64,000 bases of DNA from Uloborus plumipes (GCA_038373865.1 JAXGGA010001631.1:81514-145513); one strand, 5' to 3'; positions 11,911 through 24,954 are shown, counted from the first letter of the stretch. The notes: generated by a model from the sequence alone, not told the origin. Program-made: numbers and translations.

Positions 11911-14630
11911 TAGGTGTCGTGTGTGACTCAGAAAATTCATAAAAAGCTGCACTTCATTTTATTTCATAATTTCATGTGTAGTTTTGAAAGTAAACCAACT
12001 ATGTGTCTATACATATTACGAAAATATTCCATACAATATACTTTTTTTCAAAGCGCATACTACGCCTTTAAAAAACTAAAACATTCCGTTACGTGTGTGA
12101 TAAAAGGGGGTTATGTGTGTGACCACGTGTGAAATGTGTTTTATTTAAAAGTTATTTTAATAGTAAAATAATTTATTCGAGTCAATTTCGTGTCAGACGG
12201 GGCGCAACAACAACAAGAGGTTAACAAGGGACGCATACGAAGGGGGGATTTCACAGTGCAGAGTGCGTCGTTGCTTTTTTTTTAAGGTGAATTCATTTTA
12301 CAGGGTTTTTAATCTCATTTTTGAGGGCAGGGAAGTTGCTCTGCAACAATCGAGAGGGGGGGGGGGTGCCATCGCCTGTGGGGGGATGGGAACCTCTGTG
12401 TTAATTATCATTTATGATTTTAATTTTTTAATTATTGGTCTCTTTTTCGAACAAAATGTCTGGCCCGCTATTTCACTGAAGGAACCATCATTGAAATTTT
12501 TTATTTCCCATCCTCGAAGTTATGGTTTTCTCTATCAACATAACTAATCACTACTCACCTACTCGTACTTATTGAGCTATAACACTGAAGAGAGAGAACT
12601 TCCCATGCTTCAACATTGAAGCTCGCGGTCTGAATTTGCAGCGAGTAGAGCAAAACGTTTCGCACAATAAAACATCTTGTTTAATAGGAAAAGAGCCCTT
12701 CTTTTGGCATCACTAACTGAGCAGATCAAGGACTCGAAAAATGCATAGCAAAACGCTTTAATAAATAAAACTTGAGTTTAAATGCGAAAAGAGCAATCAT
12801 TTTGCCAAACTCGCTTGGGCAAAAAACGGACCGACGAGTTCGCTCTTCTCTTAGTGTTAGAGCTCAATGCTGTACTTCAATAAAAATCTTTGTTTCATTT
12901 GATGTATTATGAAAAGTCGATCTCAAATCTGGTGCAGAACATTTGCATTTGCGGGCCATAATCTTGTCATTTATAGCTGATACAACATTTATTTGTAGGA
13001 TTCCTGAACATCTACGTTTTTTTAAAGGTTTACTTGAAACCTTCCGGGTCAATATCCACTTGATTAAATAAAAATTCTTCAGTTGGAGGAGAAGGATCTC
13101 TTACTATACCAACGAAATCAGTTGATGACTGAATTTCGGTTTCCCAATTTATTTGTACTTTCCTGCCAAATCAAAGATTTTACTTTTTCTTCTACCCTGT
13201 CACTAAGCTCTCGCCATGCAAGTATGTAGACAAAATTATTTAAATTGTTCGTTTAGGAATGGAAATAAAAAAACTCTTCCATAAGTTTTATTCTGTTTTT
13301 TCAAATATAACCTAATTTAAATACGTATAAATACATCAAACAGCATTTTATATTTTTTTTTCACTGAGTCATAGTCTTAGGGACATCATACAATATTTTC
13401 AGATGAATTATTTAAAACAGCCGCCATCGGACACTCAAATGTGAAAATCCAAGATATAGAAAAAAAACCATGCAAAAGCGTTACATGCGTGACATATTTT
13501 ATAAAGCTCCACCATTTTTTTTTCTCCCAAAGGCATAAAACTTAAGGCATACGACTTCAAGTTAATTTATAATATGGGAGATACTTTTCTTTTAGCCCTC
13601 TTATTTAATTTTGGAGAAAAACTAAACTACTTTAAGCGTTACCTGTGTGACCCAAAAAAAGTGGCCTGATTATTTTATAGGATTGAAAACTCATTAAAAG
13701 TATTTATTATAAATTTATGACATAGTTATAGTGGAATACTTAATTTAAGGCTATTTCATAGTTTTTTTGAAAAAAAAAAAATAATGATTAAGGAAAATAT
13801 TGCGTTCGAATTTACTTCACTAGTAATGCGTTTTTTACCGCCATCTGTGCGCGATCAAATATGGTCAAAATTAGAAACAAAGTTTTTTATTGATCTCAAA
13901 ACTAATGTTGAAATTGATAAGTACTGACATTTTTTAGTGTAAAAATAAGATTTGTTTTTTACTCTTTATGAAAAAACTGTATCACTGTGCCATTACGTGT
14001 GTGACTTTTCGTGGACTCACCCTGCAAGAGTTTTCGCAAAATGAAAATTCTTCAAAAGTTCTTGAAATGTGATCTACTCTTGCTTTTCGGTTGTCAGATA
14101 AGTAAAGAACTACGTATACACCAGAAATACAAAATAATTCTTGCATAGTACCAGTTTTATTTTCAACCGGGAATAACAAAGGAATATCGTATAGCTTCAT
14201 TAAAATTAATATTTCGATATTAGTTATGATGAATAATTCCACTTATGCATTCAAACACGAGGTCTAATACAATAAAAGCTAACAAACTTGTTTAGATTAT
14301 TTTCCTTTCTTTTTTTCAATGATATAAAGTTTTCTGAAGAAACAATGCTTGCTGCACTAGAAACAATGCAAACACATTTAAGTCGTTAGAAAACGATGAT
14401 GTTGACATTGACTGCATTTTAAATCTAAGTGATTTTCTTCTGCCAAAATACGAACATCTGAATTCCAACAGAAAAACCTCGAAACGGAAAAGCTGAGAAC
14501 CCTATACAACCAAAACATTATTTATTCACACTTTCACTCTTATATAATTCAATGTTTACTCTTCGAAATAAAATGCAGTAAATTTATTTCTTGTTTTCAC
14601 TCCAAAGTTCTTTATGTTCCTTACGTGTGT
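11911..14630. repeat. Region with dispersed TTACGTGTGTGAC-like motif
   Basis: A motif close to GTTACGTGTGTGAC recurs at about 11916, 12088, 12111, 13479, 13636, 13991 and 14621, always in the same orientation. Between the copies the sequence is AT-rich with no open gene. On the minus strand the motif would read V-T-H-V-T if coding. The cause (decayed repeat-rich gene or old transposon) is unresolved. Confidence 0.5.
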
Positions 14631-14937
14631 AAAAGAGCGAATTTTTATGGTCAACATCCATACCGCAATTTATATTCATGAAGCATCTAATACTTCGAAA
14701 TGCTGACAGGAATTGGCTGTCAGTAAGGCTATTGGATGTAAGAAAAAATATATATATTCAGTTTCACTCGTTTATAACTCCGCTTTTAACGACACATCAG
14801 TCATAGTTTAGTAAACCCCCACTGAAAAAAAAAAGAAGTTGAACCACCTCACTTTTAAAATCAATTTAAATGACAACATCGACTTTGACGTCCTTTTTTT
14901 TTTCGCGGTCCTCTTTTTGCTTTTAATGTTTTCCAAG

Positions 14938-15633
14938 TAGGGATGCACCGATTAATCGGCAGTACCGATTAATCGGCCATAATCGGCCACTTTGCCGATT
15001 ATTCATAATCGGCAAAATTGGGCCGATTAATCGGTTGAAAAAAATATTTTTAAATATTATTCTCAAAAGTGTACCTTCACTAAGAAACTATGATGAACGA
15101 TTTTATTGGCAATAATAAAATCATCACAGTTGATATAAAGTTTTTAATAAATTAATTATCCAACTTAGAATAACACACATAGACAACAATGCAACATTTT
15201 TCATGTGGCGATAGTTTTTTCCTTAGCACAGTGCTTTTAGATAAATTCTAATTTTCACAAAGAATAAAAGTCTTGAATTAAATTGCTACTGATTATTAAA
15301 ATTTGAAATTAAAAGTACCTCCTCAAACGGAATCCCACCTCCCCTATTTTTTTATCTTTTATGCCCAATTAATATAATTAACAATGTGTTAATGCAATAT
15401 TATTGACAATAATATGAAAATTGTTTCTAAGAAATTGGATGAAATGTTGAAATTATTTTGTGAAAATAAGGAAAATGGAAAAAAAAAATTATAAGAGAGC
15501 AAAAACAGTGATTGAAAAATTGTAATATTTAAAACAATCATTCTTATCATTAATCGGCTCAGCCGATTAATCGGCCGATTACCAACAACAGATTAATCGG
15601 TAATCGGCCAGTTTGCTTATCGGTGCATCCCTA
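14938..15633. mobile_element. hAT MITE (696 bp) with perfect 8-bp target duplication
   Basis: The ends are TAGGGATGCACCGATTAATC and the inverse ATCGGTGCATCCCTA. The element is flanked by identical octamers TTTCCAAG at 14930-14937 and 15634-15641. The subterminal zones contain many copies of CCGATTAATCGG/ATCGGCC palindromes, the sort of repeated sites hAT transposases bind. There is no transposase frame, so it is non-autonomous. A diverged relative lies at 20662-21330. Confidence 0.92.
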
Positions 15634-18600
15634 TTTCCAAGTAAAATTCTAAGCCCTTAGGTTGAAAGAAAATCATAAGTGCTCTAGAACTGTCAACCAC
15701 GTTCCACCAAAACCACAATTGCGACTAATGTAAGAACCACAATTGCGACCATTGCAAAAAGAAAGAAAATTGACAAAGTAAAATAATAACGTTATGTAAC
15801 TCATTTCCTTTTCCGTAGCCCTTTATTTTCTTTGTGAAAAAAAAGTACCTCACCAATACCGCATCTACATTTTTCTGAAAGTCGTTGATATAGCTGCTAA
15901 CCTCAAAATTACAAAAAGAGTTGTATATGAAGATTTTTTTTTTTTCAAAGGAAAGAAAAGTACTCGGAAGGAGGAAGAAAAAGAAAGGAGGCTGAAAGGG
16001 AGGCAAGAAAATTTATAACTCAAATATACTATGTTAATATCACTTTAACTTAACATTGTTTTGTATAATTCTCTTATTTATTCAAAAGATACAAAAATAG
16101 TCCCAATTTATTTATCTTTCCTTACATGAATTTCAACATGGGGATTATGCAAAAACCATTTCCCACAGAAAATACGAATAAAAAAAATAGCTGATTAAGG
16201 TTTTGACTGGAAGAATACAGTTACTGCAAATGAAATATTGAATAATTAAGAGTGTATTCGCTTAAAATTTGGTACGTTCCCCGGCAAATAAAAACTAAAA
16301 CAATTTAAAATCAAATTGCAGAAAAATAAATAAATTTGCAACTAAAAAGAAAATAAGTAGATTTCAGGCAAAATCTTCTAACATCTGAAACATCTTCTAA
16401 CTCTTAATAGAATTAAAACATTTACAACAAGCAAAAGGATTGAAATTTCAACACTGCGTGTAATTTTCGGCGAAGTACGTGCTCGATGTAGGCAAGTTAA
16501 AAAATATATTGAGCTCTTAATTGAAAAAAAATATTTTAAAGACTTCTTAATAGTAATCTACCCACTAAATTTGACATCGAGTTTTCCAAAAGAAGGTTCT
16601 TTTCCCAAAACAATCTGATTTTTCCGGGAAAAGTCGGAGTTTCGGAGTACAATAAAAAAATTAAAAAAACTCCGGGGAAAACAGAGCACTAAGCAGCTAT
16701 GTATTGATTTTAAAAAGAGGGGGGGGGGGGACAAAAGATTTCCGGATTTTCTTCGGAGCAATCGTCCCTGTGGCTTTTATGAGAACCTCTCAACTCAGCT
16801 TTCTAGGTAACATTTGAATCTGATAACCTTACTGGTTCAGCAATATATCGCTCATTCAAAATGAAAGGAGTATTTTTTAAATGGACTTAGCATTAAATTG
16901 CCATAGACTGAAAAAAAAAGATGCACCCCTTTCGTTCTGGATGAGCGATATGTGTACACGTGATATTGTAGACAACATGTGACAACTAGAGAAAGAATGA
17001 CACTCAGAGACAAATAACGAAGCAACACATAAGTCACAAATTACAGTAATAAACGAAAAATATAACAGCATATTTACTTACTAACACAGGTGCTTTGAAT
17101 ACTTTAAATATATTTTGCGAAGTGAGTGCGAAATATTTCAGTGAAATGAAAAGTCTTACGTCATATAATTACTGTATTACGATATGATTTGATTTGCATT
17201 ATTTAAAATTAAACCTCGGTCTTAGACTCATAAATATTGCGACCCCTGTTATAACCCGAACTAATTCAAATAGGGGAAAATATCATTAGCTACTGTCTGA
17301 TTTTCTTCGGTATATCCTTCCGCGTATTTGCGCATGCGTCAGGTCTTCTCTGATCTTACCAAAATAAGGGTAGTAACAATGAAGTGAAGAATAATAAGAG
17401 GCATTTTGAGCCATATCAAACAACGTAGAACGATGCTAATTTCAAATACAAAGTTTAGTTGGATGTGTCAAACGGATAGCAAATGCAATTTTTAAATTGA
17501 AAACTTCGGAAAGTCCAAATGGTCCAAGGTCGAGACGCAACTTCGAAAGAGGAAAATACAAGGCACAGTTACTTTTCTCCATTCGTGGCGCTGATAACAT
17601 GTGATTGTGTTGAATGCATTTACATTACAAAATTATAATTTTTACCAAGTTCGGAGTAGTCTTACGAAGACTTTTTTTCCCTTGTGAATTTTTCGCTCAT
17701 ATGTATTATTAATGTACTCAATAAAAAAACAGGCGAGTAAAAAAAATATGAACAAACGTGATCGTTAACTACATCGTATGGCTCATTCGCAGTGCTACGT
17801 GAACAAACCCATAAAAAATTATCTAAACTTTACTTTTTAATATTATCTTCAATGAAAATAGCTTCAATTTGAAAAGGACAGAACAGGTTACATTAAGATT
17901 AAAAATAATTTATGAAAAAATAGGAAAAACTACTTCAGATGGAAAAACTCTCATTACAAATACTAAAATGAAGTTGAACAACTTCTAACAGTAAGCTGAG
18001 CTTTAAAAAGGAAAGAACACTGGTTAAATACAGTAATAAAACCATGGGATACAGAGGCTTATAGTTTCAACAAGTAAAAAGAAATGAACTTCAAATGTAC
18101 GCACAACAGAAAAATTCATTAGTATTCAAGCGAATGATACGTTCCTGAAAGTACTCAGGATTTTTAACCACATACAATTTATGTGACTGAATAAGTATTC
18201 AAGACCAGGGGTATGTTTTCTGTGTTGCTAAAAGATTCAGTAGGATAAAATCTCACATTTTTATATTTTTATCACAGTAAAACGGGATCGTGATTTTCAT
18301 ACAAAATATTAGCAAACTAGATTGGAGTATTCCACAAAAGAGTTCTTTTATGATCAAAATTTACAAGGAGGCCAGAAACAATATAGTTTGGCTCAGTTAC
18401 AAGCCAAATTTAGAAACATCTATGAAATTGGGATACAAGCCAAAAATATTTGGACACTGAGGCAGTTTCTAATATATTAAATTGAAAAGCAAGTCAGAAA
18501 CGAATTCAGGTCATATACTATAATCATCCTATCAAAGAGGAGAAAAAAGAATGTTTAAGAAAATATTTGAAACTCTATTTATCTCCGTTTAAAATGCCAC

Positions 18601-19839
18601 GCCACGTTCGATTTTTTATGATGATCATTCCACCTTTTGAAGAAACCGAAACTTTTGTTGCATTCTTAATGGCAGGATACATTGCCCTTCGATAAAGAAA
18701 GTTAGGTAAAACCTTTTTGAAATTTGAAGCACACATACGTGTGTTTGCTTTAAATTGTTGTTAAGTTTTAAATAATCTAATAGTTAACTGATCGTAACAT
18801 GAGATGCCAGGGAGCGTATTTAATTTATAAAGTCAAAATTCCGGAGTTTTAAAGATTTTGAAGGACCCAACCGTAAATGTTTAAAGGATTAATTGTGAAT
18901 ATTTTCAACCTAGCTCTTCAATACTAAATCGTCTTCTTTACTAAATTATGAACTAAAGTTTTTAACTGTAGATTAGATCAATGGGTGAACTAAACAACAA
19001 ACGATGAATTAAATTCATACAATTCAGTCATAACATTACTTAAGTACTGAAAGTACAATGACATACGCGGATATTTTTCATTAATTTAGTGAATTTCTGT
19101 TTAAACACAGCACCAGATACCTACAACCTCAAATTAAAACTTTTTTCGGAATGTGAAACAGTAACTACCTAGCATTTAATTTTGCAAAATTGATTAATTG
19201 CTGAAATCAAGAGATGGAATATTAATTATCCAAAAGGTATTTCATTTTAATCCATTATACCATGCCTTAGAAGAAAAAAAAAGTTTAATAAAAAATTGTC
19301 GAACATGGTCATAATTATAAAACACATGAAAAAAAAGAAAGAAAATAAACTTGTTTAGTAGAGCATTTTTTAGAAAACGTAATTAATAAATAATTAGCAG
19401 CATGATATAGTTTTACTTACGTTTTTAACCAAAATGTGTTATGTCACACTTGTTATTACTCCCAGGGAATAGATGATAATATAATAGATAGATAGATAAT
19501 AGATTAATAAGAAGTGGGGGATTCCCTCCCCTATCTTGTCCCAATCTCACGAGCCCCTCTTCTCTTCAAAACCTATAGGGTTCCAGCGCACCGGCCGACT
19601 TAGGAGACCAGGTAAGGCTATTTCGACCGAAAATTCGATTTTTACTTTTTTATGCCATTAGGAATTTTAAACTTTTATCTTTTCAACGATGTTTGTTAAC
19701 ACTTGTTTATAAAAAAAAAAGCAGAAGTATCAGAAATTTCTATTCTTTCAAAGTTTCAAAAGCATTCAGTGTATGGGCTCATTTAAAGGGCCGCGTAAAT
19801 GTAAACAAACCACCTTCGTATGCAAGAAAATAGGGCTCG

Positions 19840-19925
19840 ACCGATGGCAAATTTTGGCCGATGGGCCGATGCCAATTATTGGCCGATGGTTGAAAGACGG
19901 TAGATGGTCGATTGACTGATTTTTT
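19840..19925. mobile_element. Fragment of a GGCCGATGG-repeat element, left end only
   Basis: TAGGGCTCGACCGATGGC followed by repeated GGCCGATGG units resembles the left end of hAT-type MITEs with subterminal repeats, like the one at 14938. No right end was found. Confidence 0.4.
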
Positions 19926-20061
19926 TCCCAAAGTTAACATCGCCGCCAAGGCGATGGCCGAAGCAAAAACTTAATACATGGCTACTGAAATGTGCGTTTC
20001 AAACATTTTTTAGAAACAAAAAAGTATTCAGTATATTATAGAAACCTGTGCAAGCTATAGT

Positions 20062-20578
20062 TTAACCCTCGTGGGTCCCTCCCATTTTAGTTACACTGAA
20101 GACCCTTGGGGTCATAAACGACCCCAATGCTTCCTTTAATTAATTAATTATGATTATTGAATGTTACATGCATTATTTAAGTTCACACACTTTTTAATGC
20201 TAAAAAAAGAAAAATAAAAAGAGTAAAATTTAGTTTATGCATTAAAAATTAAAATTTTAGAGCAAAACTTACAATAACTGTAGATTTATTTACAACTGTT
20301 ACAGACCTGAAAAAACATGATTTTTGCAAGTGAATTTCAAACACTTATGACATTTTTCGATGCATTTTTGGCATTCTAGGGAAGTGACCCCAAGGGTCTT
20401 GTGTGCAAAAAATGCAATTCGGGAAAAATAAAACACAATAATAGCATTATTTTGAATAGAAAACTAGAGGAATAAAAGCCACAAAATGCCATTAAAAACA
20501 AATGGTTGATTAACAAGATATATTAAACAGAAATTGCATTGGGGTCACATATGACCCCAAGGAACCCACGAGCGTTAA
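20062..20578. mobile_element. piggyBac-like MITE with TTAA target site
   Basis: TTAA followed by CCCTCGTGGGTCCC on the left, and GGAACCCACGAGCG followed by TTAA on the right. The terminal repeats match at 12 of 14 positions, and TTAA duplication is the hallmark of piggyBac. Just inside both ends, TTGGGGTCATAAACGACCCC and GGGGTCACATATGACCCC form palindromes. There is no transposase, so it is non-autonomous (517 bp with TTAAs). Confidence 0.85.
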
Positions 20579-20661
20579 ATAAAAATAACTGGGTATATAA
20601 GTATGATAGTAAGACAGGGAGCGTCGACATATTTACAATTCTACATTTTTAATGAAAGTAT

Positions 20662-21330
20662 CAGGAATGCACCGATTAATCGGCCATAATCGGCCACTTG
20701 GCCGATTATTAATATTCGGCAGAATTTTGCCGATTAATCGGCGGAAAAATATTTTTTAAATATTATTTTTTGAAGTATGCCTTCACCAAGAAACTATGAT
20801 GAGTAATTTTTTTAACAGTAAATAAATGTTGTTTTTTTTTTTGGAATCCTTACTATAACATGTAGTATGAAAGTATAGAGAAAAAATCAAAACAAATAGT
20901 TCATACAGTGCGTAAAACTGAACGGAATATTAAAATATAACCTTGACAGCTGATATCCATATGACAGTAGGAATGATTAAATTCCTGACTTTTAAATTGG
21001 AATGCGAAAACATGGGTGCTTTATTTTATAGATAACCAGTCAAATGTTGCCGATCAACGGGCGGAAAAAAATGTTTTAAACAAAATTACTTTAAGTCTGC
21101 TTTGAACAAGAAACTCCGATAAATAAATTTATAAGCAAGAAATAAATAATTTTCTGTAAACATAAGTATAACATGTAGTAAGAAAGTGTAGTGAAAGAAA
21201 CACGAAAGAAATGGTTAAGTCTTTCTAAATTTAAAATAAATGGATTCATTGATGAAATTTTACCTGAATTCAAGTTATTCTAATAACAAAAATAGGCAAA
21301 AAGGCACTGATTAAAATTTGATATTGAACA
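20662..21330. mobile_element. Decayed relative of the hAT MITE at 14938
   Basis: It starts CAGGAATGCACCGATTAATC, then shows the same ATCGGCCA palindromes and the same interior stretch (accttcac-aagaaactatgatga in both copies). A second, more diverged piece with CCGATCAACGGGCGG begins near 21047. I did not find a right terminus, so the right boundary is approximate. Confidence 0.65.
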
Positions 21331-22424
21331 AAAGACACTTCAACATGTTCCGTAAAAAAATGAGCAAATTAGGGGCATTCCCTTTTGTTCAAACTAGCAT
21401 CTGGAAAAGTAGAAAAAAAGAACATTTCGATAAATTTCAATTTTTTATAGTACGATTTCATTATTAAAAAATTTGACAAAAATTATTAACCTAGCTCAGG
21501 TAATTAGCAATAGATAGTTTTACACTCTCTATTGCTTTTTTCTCTTATTTTATCATTAAAAGAGCTAGTATAGTAGTTTGAAATCTGAAGTAAATTGAAC
21601 AGATTTCAATCTTTGTTAGTATCTCAGAGTTAGTGAAAGCTCCAAATAAATTTAACTTTAATCTTTCCTGACAGAGATTTTTCCAGAAAATGTGAAAATA
21701 ATTATTTTTTAAATATGTATGCTTATAACTTACGGAGTTATTGAGTCACAAACTGGCTGTTATGAACTCTGAAAATTTAGGCTTCGCGTAAGCCTTAATT
21801 TCTAATGTCAATAGCAAAGCAACAAACAGTTTTAAAACTTTCATGCTTAGCATTTCCTCATAGACATGCATGATTTACCCTAATAAAATTTTCATTGAAA
21901 TCTGTGAGATGTGTGCCACAGCCGCTTTGCTCATTTCACGTGGAAGGACCCTAATAGGTAAAATCTGAAATAGCAAAATCTTCCCGATCAAACTAATATC
22001 AAGCACTAAAAAGAAAAGATGAAGTAACAAAAACTTTTAAAGAGCTATTTATTTTTTCCTCCTTTATTTAACCCTCAAAATTAGCCACAATAAACAAAAT
22101 AGCTTGTACTGAAATGGAATAAACATATGTTACGGCCAAAGCCCGAAGTCGGCCAGATCGCGAATTGGCCGGCCACTTCGCGAAATGGCCAATAGCGCCT
22201 CAAAATGACCGGCCAAAGTCCGATCTTTCCTTGATTTCGGGCTTTGGCCAGCCAGTTCGCGAAGTGGCATGAGGCGATCGGCCAAAGTTAGAAAAAAATG
22301 TAGTGACACATTTTGTGTGTCGTGACCTTTAGCACATGTCACATTTTGTGCTTGTTTACCGTAATGCTAATGATAATCACGTTATACGTCTCTCGTCACG
22401 TTATATCTCGTATCTGTCACAGAG

Positions 22425-23813
22425 CAGGGGCGGATACAGAAATAGTTTTTGTGAGGGGCCCAGAAAGCAAAAAGTGTTTTCCCCCTACATTTTTTATAAA
22501 AAAAAAAATCTCACAAAGTTCCTTTAAATTTAAAAAAAGGGGAGGGGAGAGAAAAAAACATAAAGTCAGTTAATCTATTTACGTGTAAGATTACATACGT
22601 GTACTAATTTACTTCGGATGTGTGGCGGAAAAAAAAATATTTTAACATTTTGAGCCGATCAACTATTAAACCAGTGGTTCCCAACATGAAGGCGATTGCT
22701 CCCGAATGCGATTTTAGACTCCTCAAAGGGGAGGTAAATTCTTAAAGGGCGATTATTTAGAAGAGAAAAAACAGTAAAAATAAAGTAGCGAAAACCGAAA
22801 TTGTAAACATTTACGAAACCGGTTGTTCAGAGTGGATCGGAGTGTTTTGAGCTAGGGGGCGTTTTCTGATGACATTAATTAACGAAGAAATTAATTAAAA
22901 CCTTTGAAAAGTTTTTCGCGATTTTTGAATTCAAATTAAAGTTTCAAATGAAACTAATTGAATTGCAAATTAAAGTTCAAGAGCTTCCTCCTTGCACCTT
23001 GGATAAACCTTAGGAAGTATTTCGTCATGTATTGCTAATTTTATAAATTTTCAAATTGTCAATTTATTTTGATTCAAATTTTTAGTTTCAATTATTTTAG
23101 TTCCATGATTCAGTTCGCTTTGTGAAAGAAAAAAAGAATAAAGGTATTTTTATTTATTTATTAATTTTTTTAGTTTAAAAATGATTGGTTATGATTGCTT
23201 TCTTGACTACATTTTACTTCGAATTAAAGTTAGGTACTAATATTTGTAATAATATCGATGTTCACTTGCTCCAACTTATGGTTCTTTTCGAGGAAGGAAG
23301 GGGGGGGGGGGAGTGATAGGTGTTAGTCAACGTCTTGAAGGGAGCGATGAGCTCAAAAAGGTTGGGAAACACTGTATTAAACATTATGTCAAATTATTCA
23401 ATATTATTTAATCTGATTAGTAAATAATGCACGATATTACTTAGAAACAACTGTCAATATGATTTAAAACAAAAATTTATCAAAACGAAATCGTCACTTT
23501 TTTCCAACGGAGATGAATTAATGAATCGTGATATATATTATGTACCATTGATTTCGCAAACCCTGAGTTTTATGTATTCTTTTATTCTGTCTAACCCCTG
23601 ATTGGTATATTATTCCCATAGCAAACCAAAGTGATGTTATTCAAATATGCTGTTCATGAGATTTTTTTAAAGACATAGTTCAAAAATTTTCACGAATGTT
23701 ATGGAGAAATTAAAAAGCAAATGAACATTAAACATATAGTAAAATTATTTTTTTCCCTTTGGGAGGGGCCCGGGCCCCCTGTCCCCCCCCCCCTCCCTAA
23801 AAATCCGCTACTG
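22425..23813. mobile_element. Middle hAT element of nest, CAGGGGCGGAT termini
   Basis: The left end CAGGGGCGGATACAG pairs with the right end ATCCGCTACTG. Flanks TCACAGAG (22417-22424) and CCACAGAG (23814-23821) match at 7 of 8 positions, as expected of a hAT target duplication. Its interior is interrupted by the element at 22672-23374. No transposase frame is visible. Confidence 0.82.
22672..23374. mobile_element. Innermost hAT MITE, CAGTGGTTCCCAAC termini
   Basis: It begins CAGTGGTTCCCAAC and ends GTTGGGAAACACTG. Perfect octamer duplications TATTAAAC sit at 22664-22671 and 23375-23382. CAGTGGTTCCCAA ends are typical of the Charlie/hAT group. It is 703 bp and non-coding. It is the youngest event of the nest. 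Confidence 0.92.
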
Positions 23814-24312
23814 CCACAGAGTAGTTTTTGGAACAAATCCGCACTCTAAGGCACCTAGGATCGTCCATCGGAAAAAGGCCAAGGTGGGTAATAGCTTGAA
23901 GATCTCACAATACCAGAAAACTCATGTTCTTATGAAAATTTCCTCTCCCTTGGACAAAACAAACTAACAAACAAAAATATAATCACATTATCTACTGAAT
24001 TAATTTATTACAGAAAATTATATCAACATTTGACACAACAAGACGAACTGTTATGGCATTTCGAATATTGCACAAGAGTTTTTTTTTTTTTTCCATCTGC
24101 AGCGATTTGTTGAGCACTTGGAAGTGCAACTGTATCGAGCAGCAAGCACATCGCACATTGGCCAGGGAGTTCCGGCCACTTCGCGAAGTGGCCGGCCAAA
24201 GTCGCATATACGCAATTCATTTCGAGTACATCGGACTTTGGCCACAAGCCCCGGCCAATGTGCGAAGTGGCCGGCCAGATCGCGAAGTGGCCGGACTTCG
24301 GGCTTTGGCCCT

Positions 24313-24314
<2 letters not shown>

Positions 24315-24351
<37 letters not shown>
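24315..24351. repeat. (TA)n microsatellite
   Basis: An uninterrupted run of TA dinucleotides between the foldback arm and the hairpin. Confidence 0.9.
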
Positions 24352-24353
<2 letters not shown>

Positions 24354-24356
24354 GCT

Positions 24357-24402
24357 AAAGATAGAACGAGTGTCCCTGATATATGACACTCGTTCTATCT
24401 TT
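24357..24402. repeat. Perfect 18-bp hairpin
   Basis: AAAGATAGAACGAGTGTC and its exact inverse complement GACACTCGTTCTATCTTT are separated by 10 bases. The hairpin lies immediately right of a (TA)n tract (about 24314-24351) at the edge of the foldback element. It could be a leftover end of another element or a microsatellite-associated stem. Confidence 0.8.
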
Positions 24403-24480
24403 TGACAACGTGACAAAACGCGAAAAAATTTGATCTTAAAAAAAAATAGGTTTTGTTTCAGAAAATGTATTAATGAATAA

Positions 24481-24700
24481 CAGTGGAGTAACCCCCCCCC
24501 CCACCTCCCTCTATACTGTTATGCCGGCTCTACATTCTCCCAGGGGCCTCGCGAGAGACCACGTGGGGTCCCGCCATGTCTCCGCTTGTTGTCGGTCTCT
24601 TGGTTACGAGGCAAAGGAGACCCCCCGCGTAGCCTGCTCCGCTCGCGGCCAAAGAGGGACCAGTGCGTCAGATATTTTGTTCCACCCCTTATTCAGAATC
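24481..24700. repeat. GC-rich island, unclassified
   Basis: It begins CAGTGGAGTAACCCC, a hAT-like terminal pattern, and is markedly richer in G+C than its surroundings (CTCGCGAGAG, CCGCGTAGCC and similar). The frame through it encodes nothing I recognise. No matching right terminus was found. Confidence 0.4.
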
Positions 24701-24954
24701 GATGTCATGATTGTTGATTGTAAATGATAGTCATTTTTTATGTAGAAAATGCAATCAAAAGCAATGACTATCCTCCTCCCTTTAAATTATTTATGCTGAA
24801 AATAGTACAAGTGATTTTGTTTCGAAAACGTAATGCAATACTTCATATATCTATTGCTATTTTATATTTTTATAAAAATTATTAATAATCAAAAGTCTAA
24901 AAATACAAAATAAATATTACTTCAAATATGTGTGTGTAAAAGAATTTCAAATAA

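Larger units (their letters stand above)
22132..24314. mobile_element. Outer foldback-like element of a three-level nest
   Basis: The left end CGGCCAAAGCCCGAAGTC and the right end GACTTCGGGCTTTGGCC (with a one-base difference) are inverted. Both arms continue through repeats of GGCCACTTCGCGAAGTGGCC-type palindromes. ATATGTTA lies outside the left end, and its inverse TAACATAT lies outside the right end, so the true boundary may be further out. The interior is split by a hAT element (22425-23813), itself split by another (22672-23374). A poly-T run and unclassified sequence lie in the right part. Confidence 0.6.

Noticed and set aside
12864..13190. Possible coding remnant on the minus strand (PSPPTEEFLFNQVDIDPEGF)
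   Set aside because: Residues look biased towards coding, but stops interrupt it and I recognise no family; kept only as part of the motif-rich region.
24051..24416. Frames with runs of Ile-Tyr
   Set aside because: Translations of the (TA)n tract and the GGCC foldback arm.
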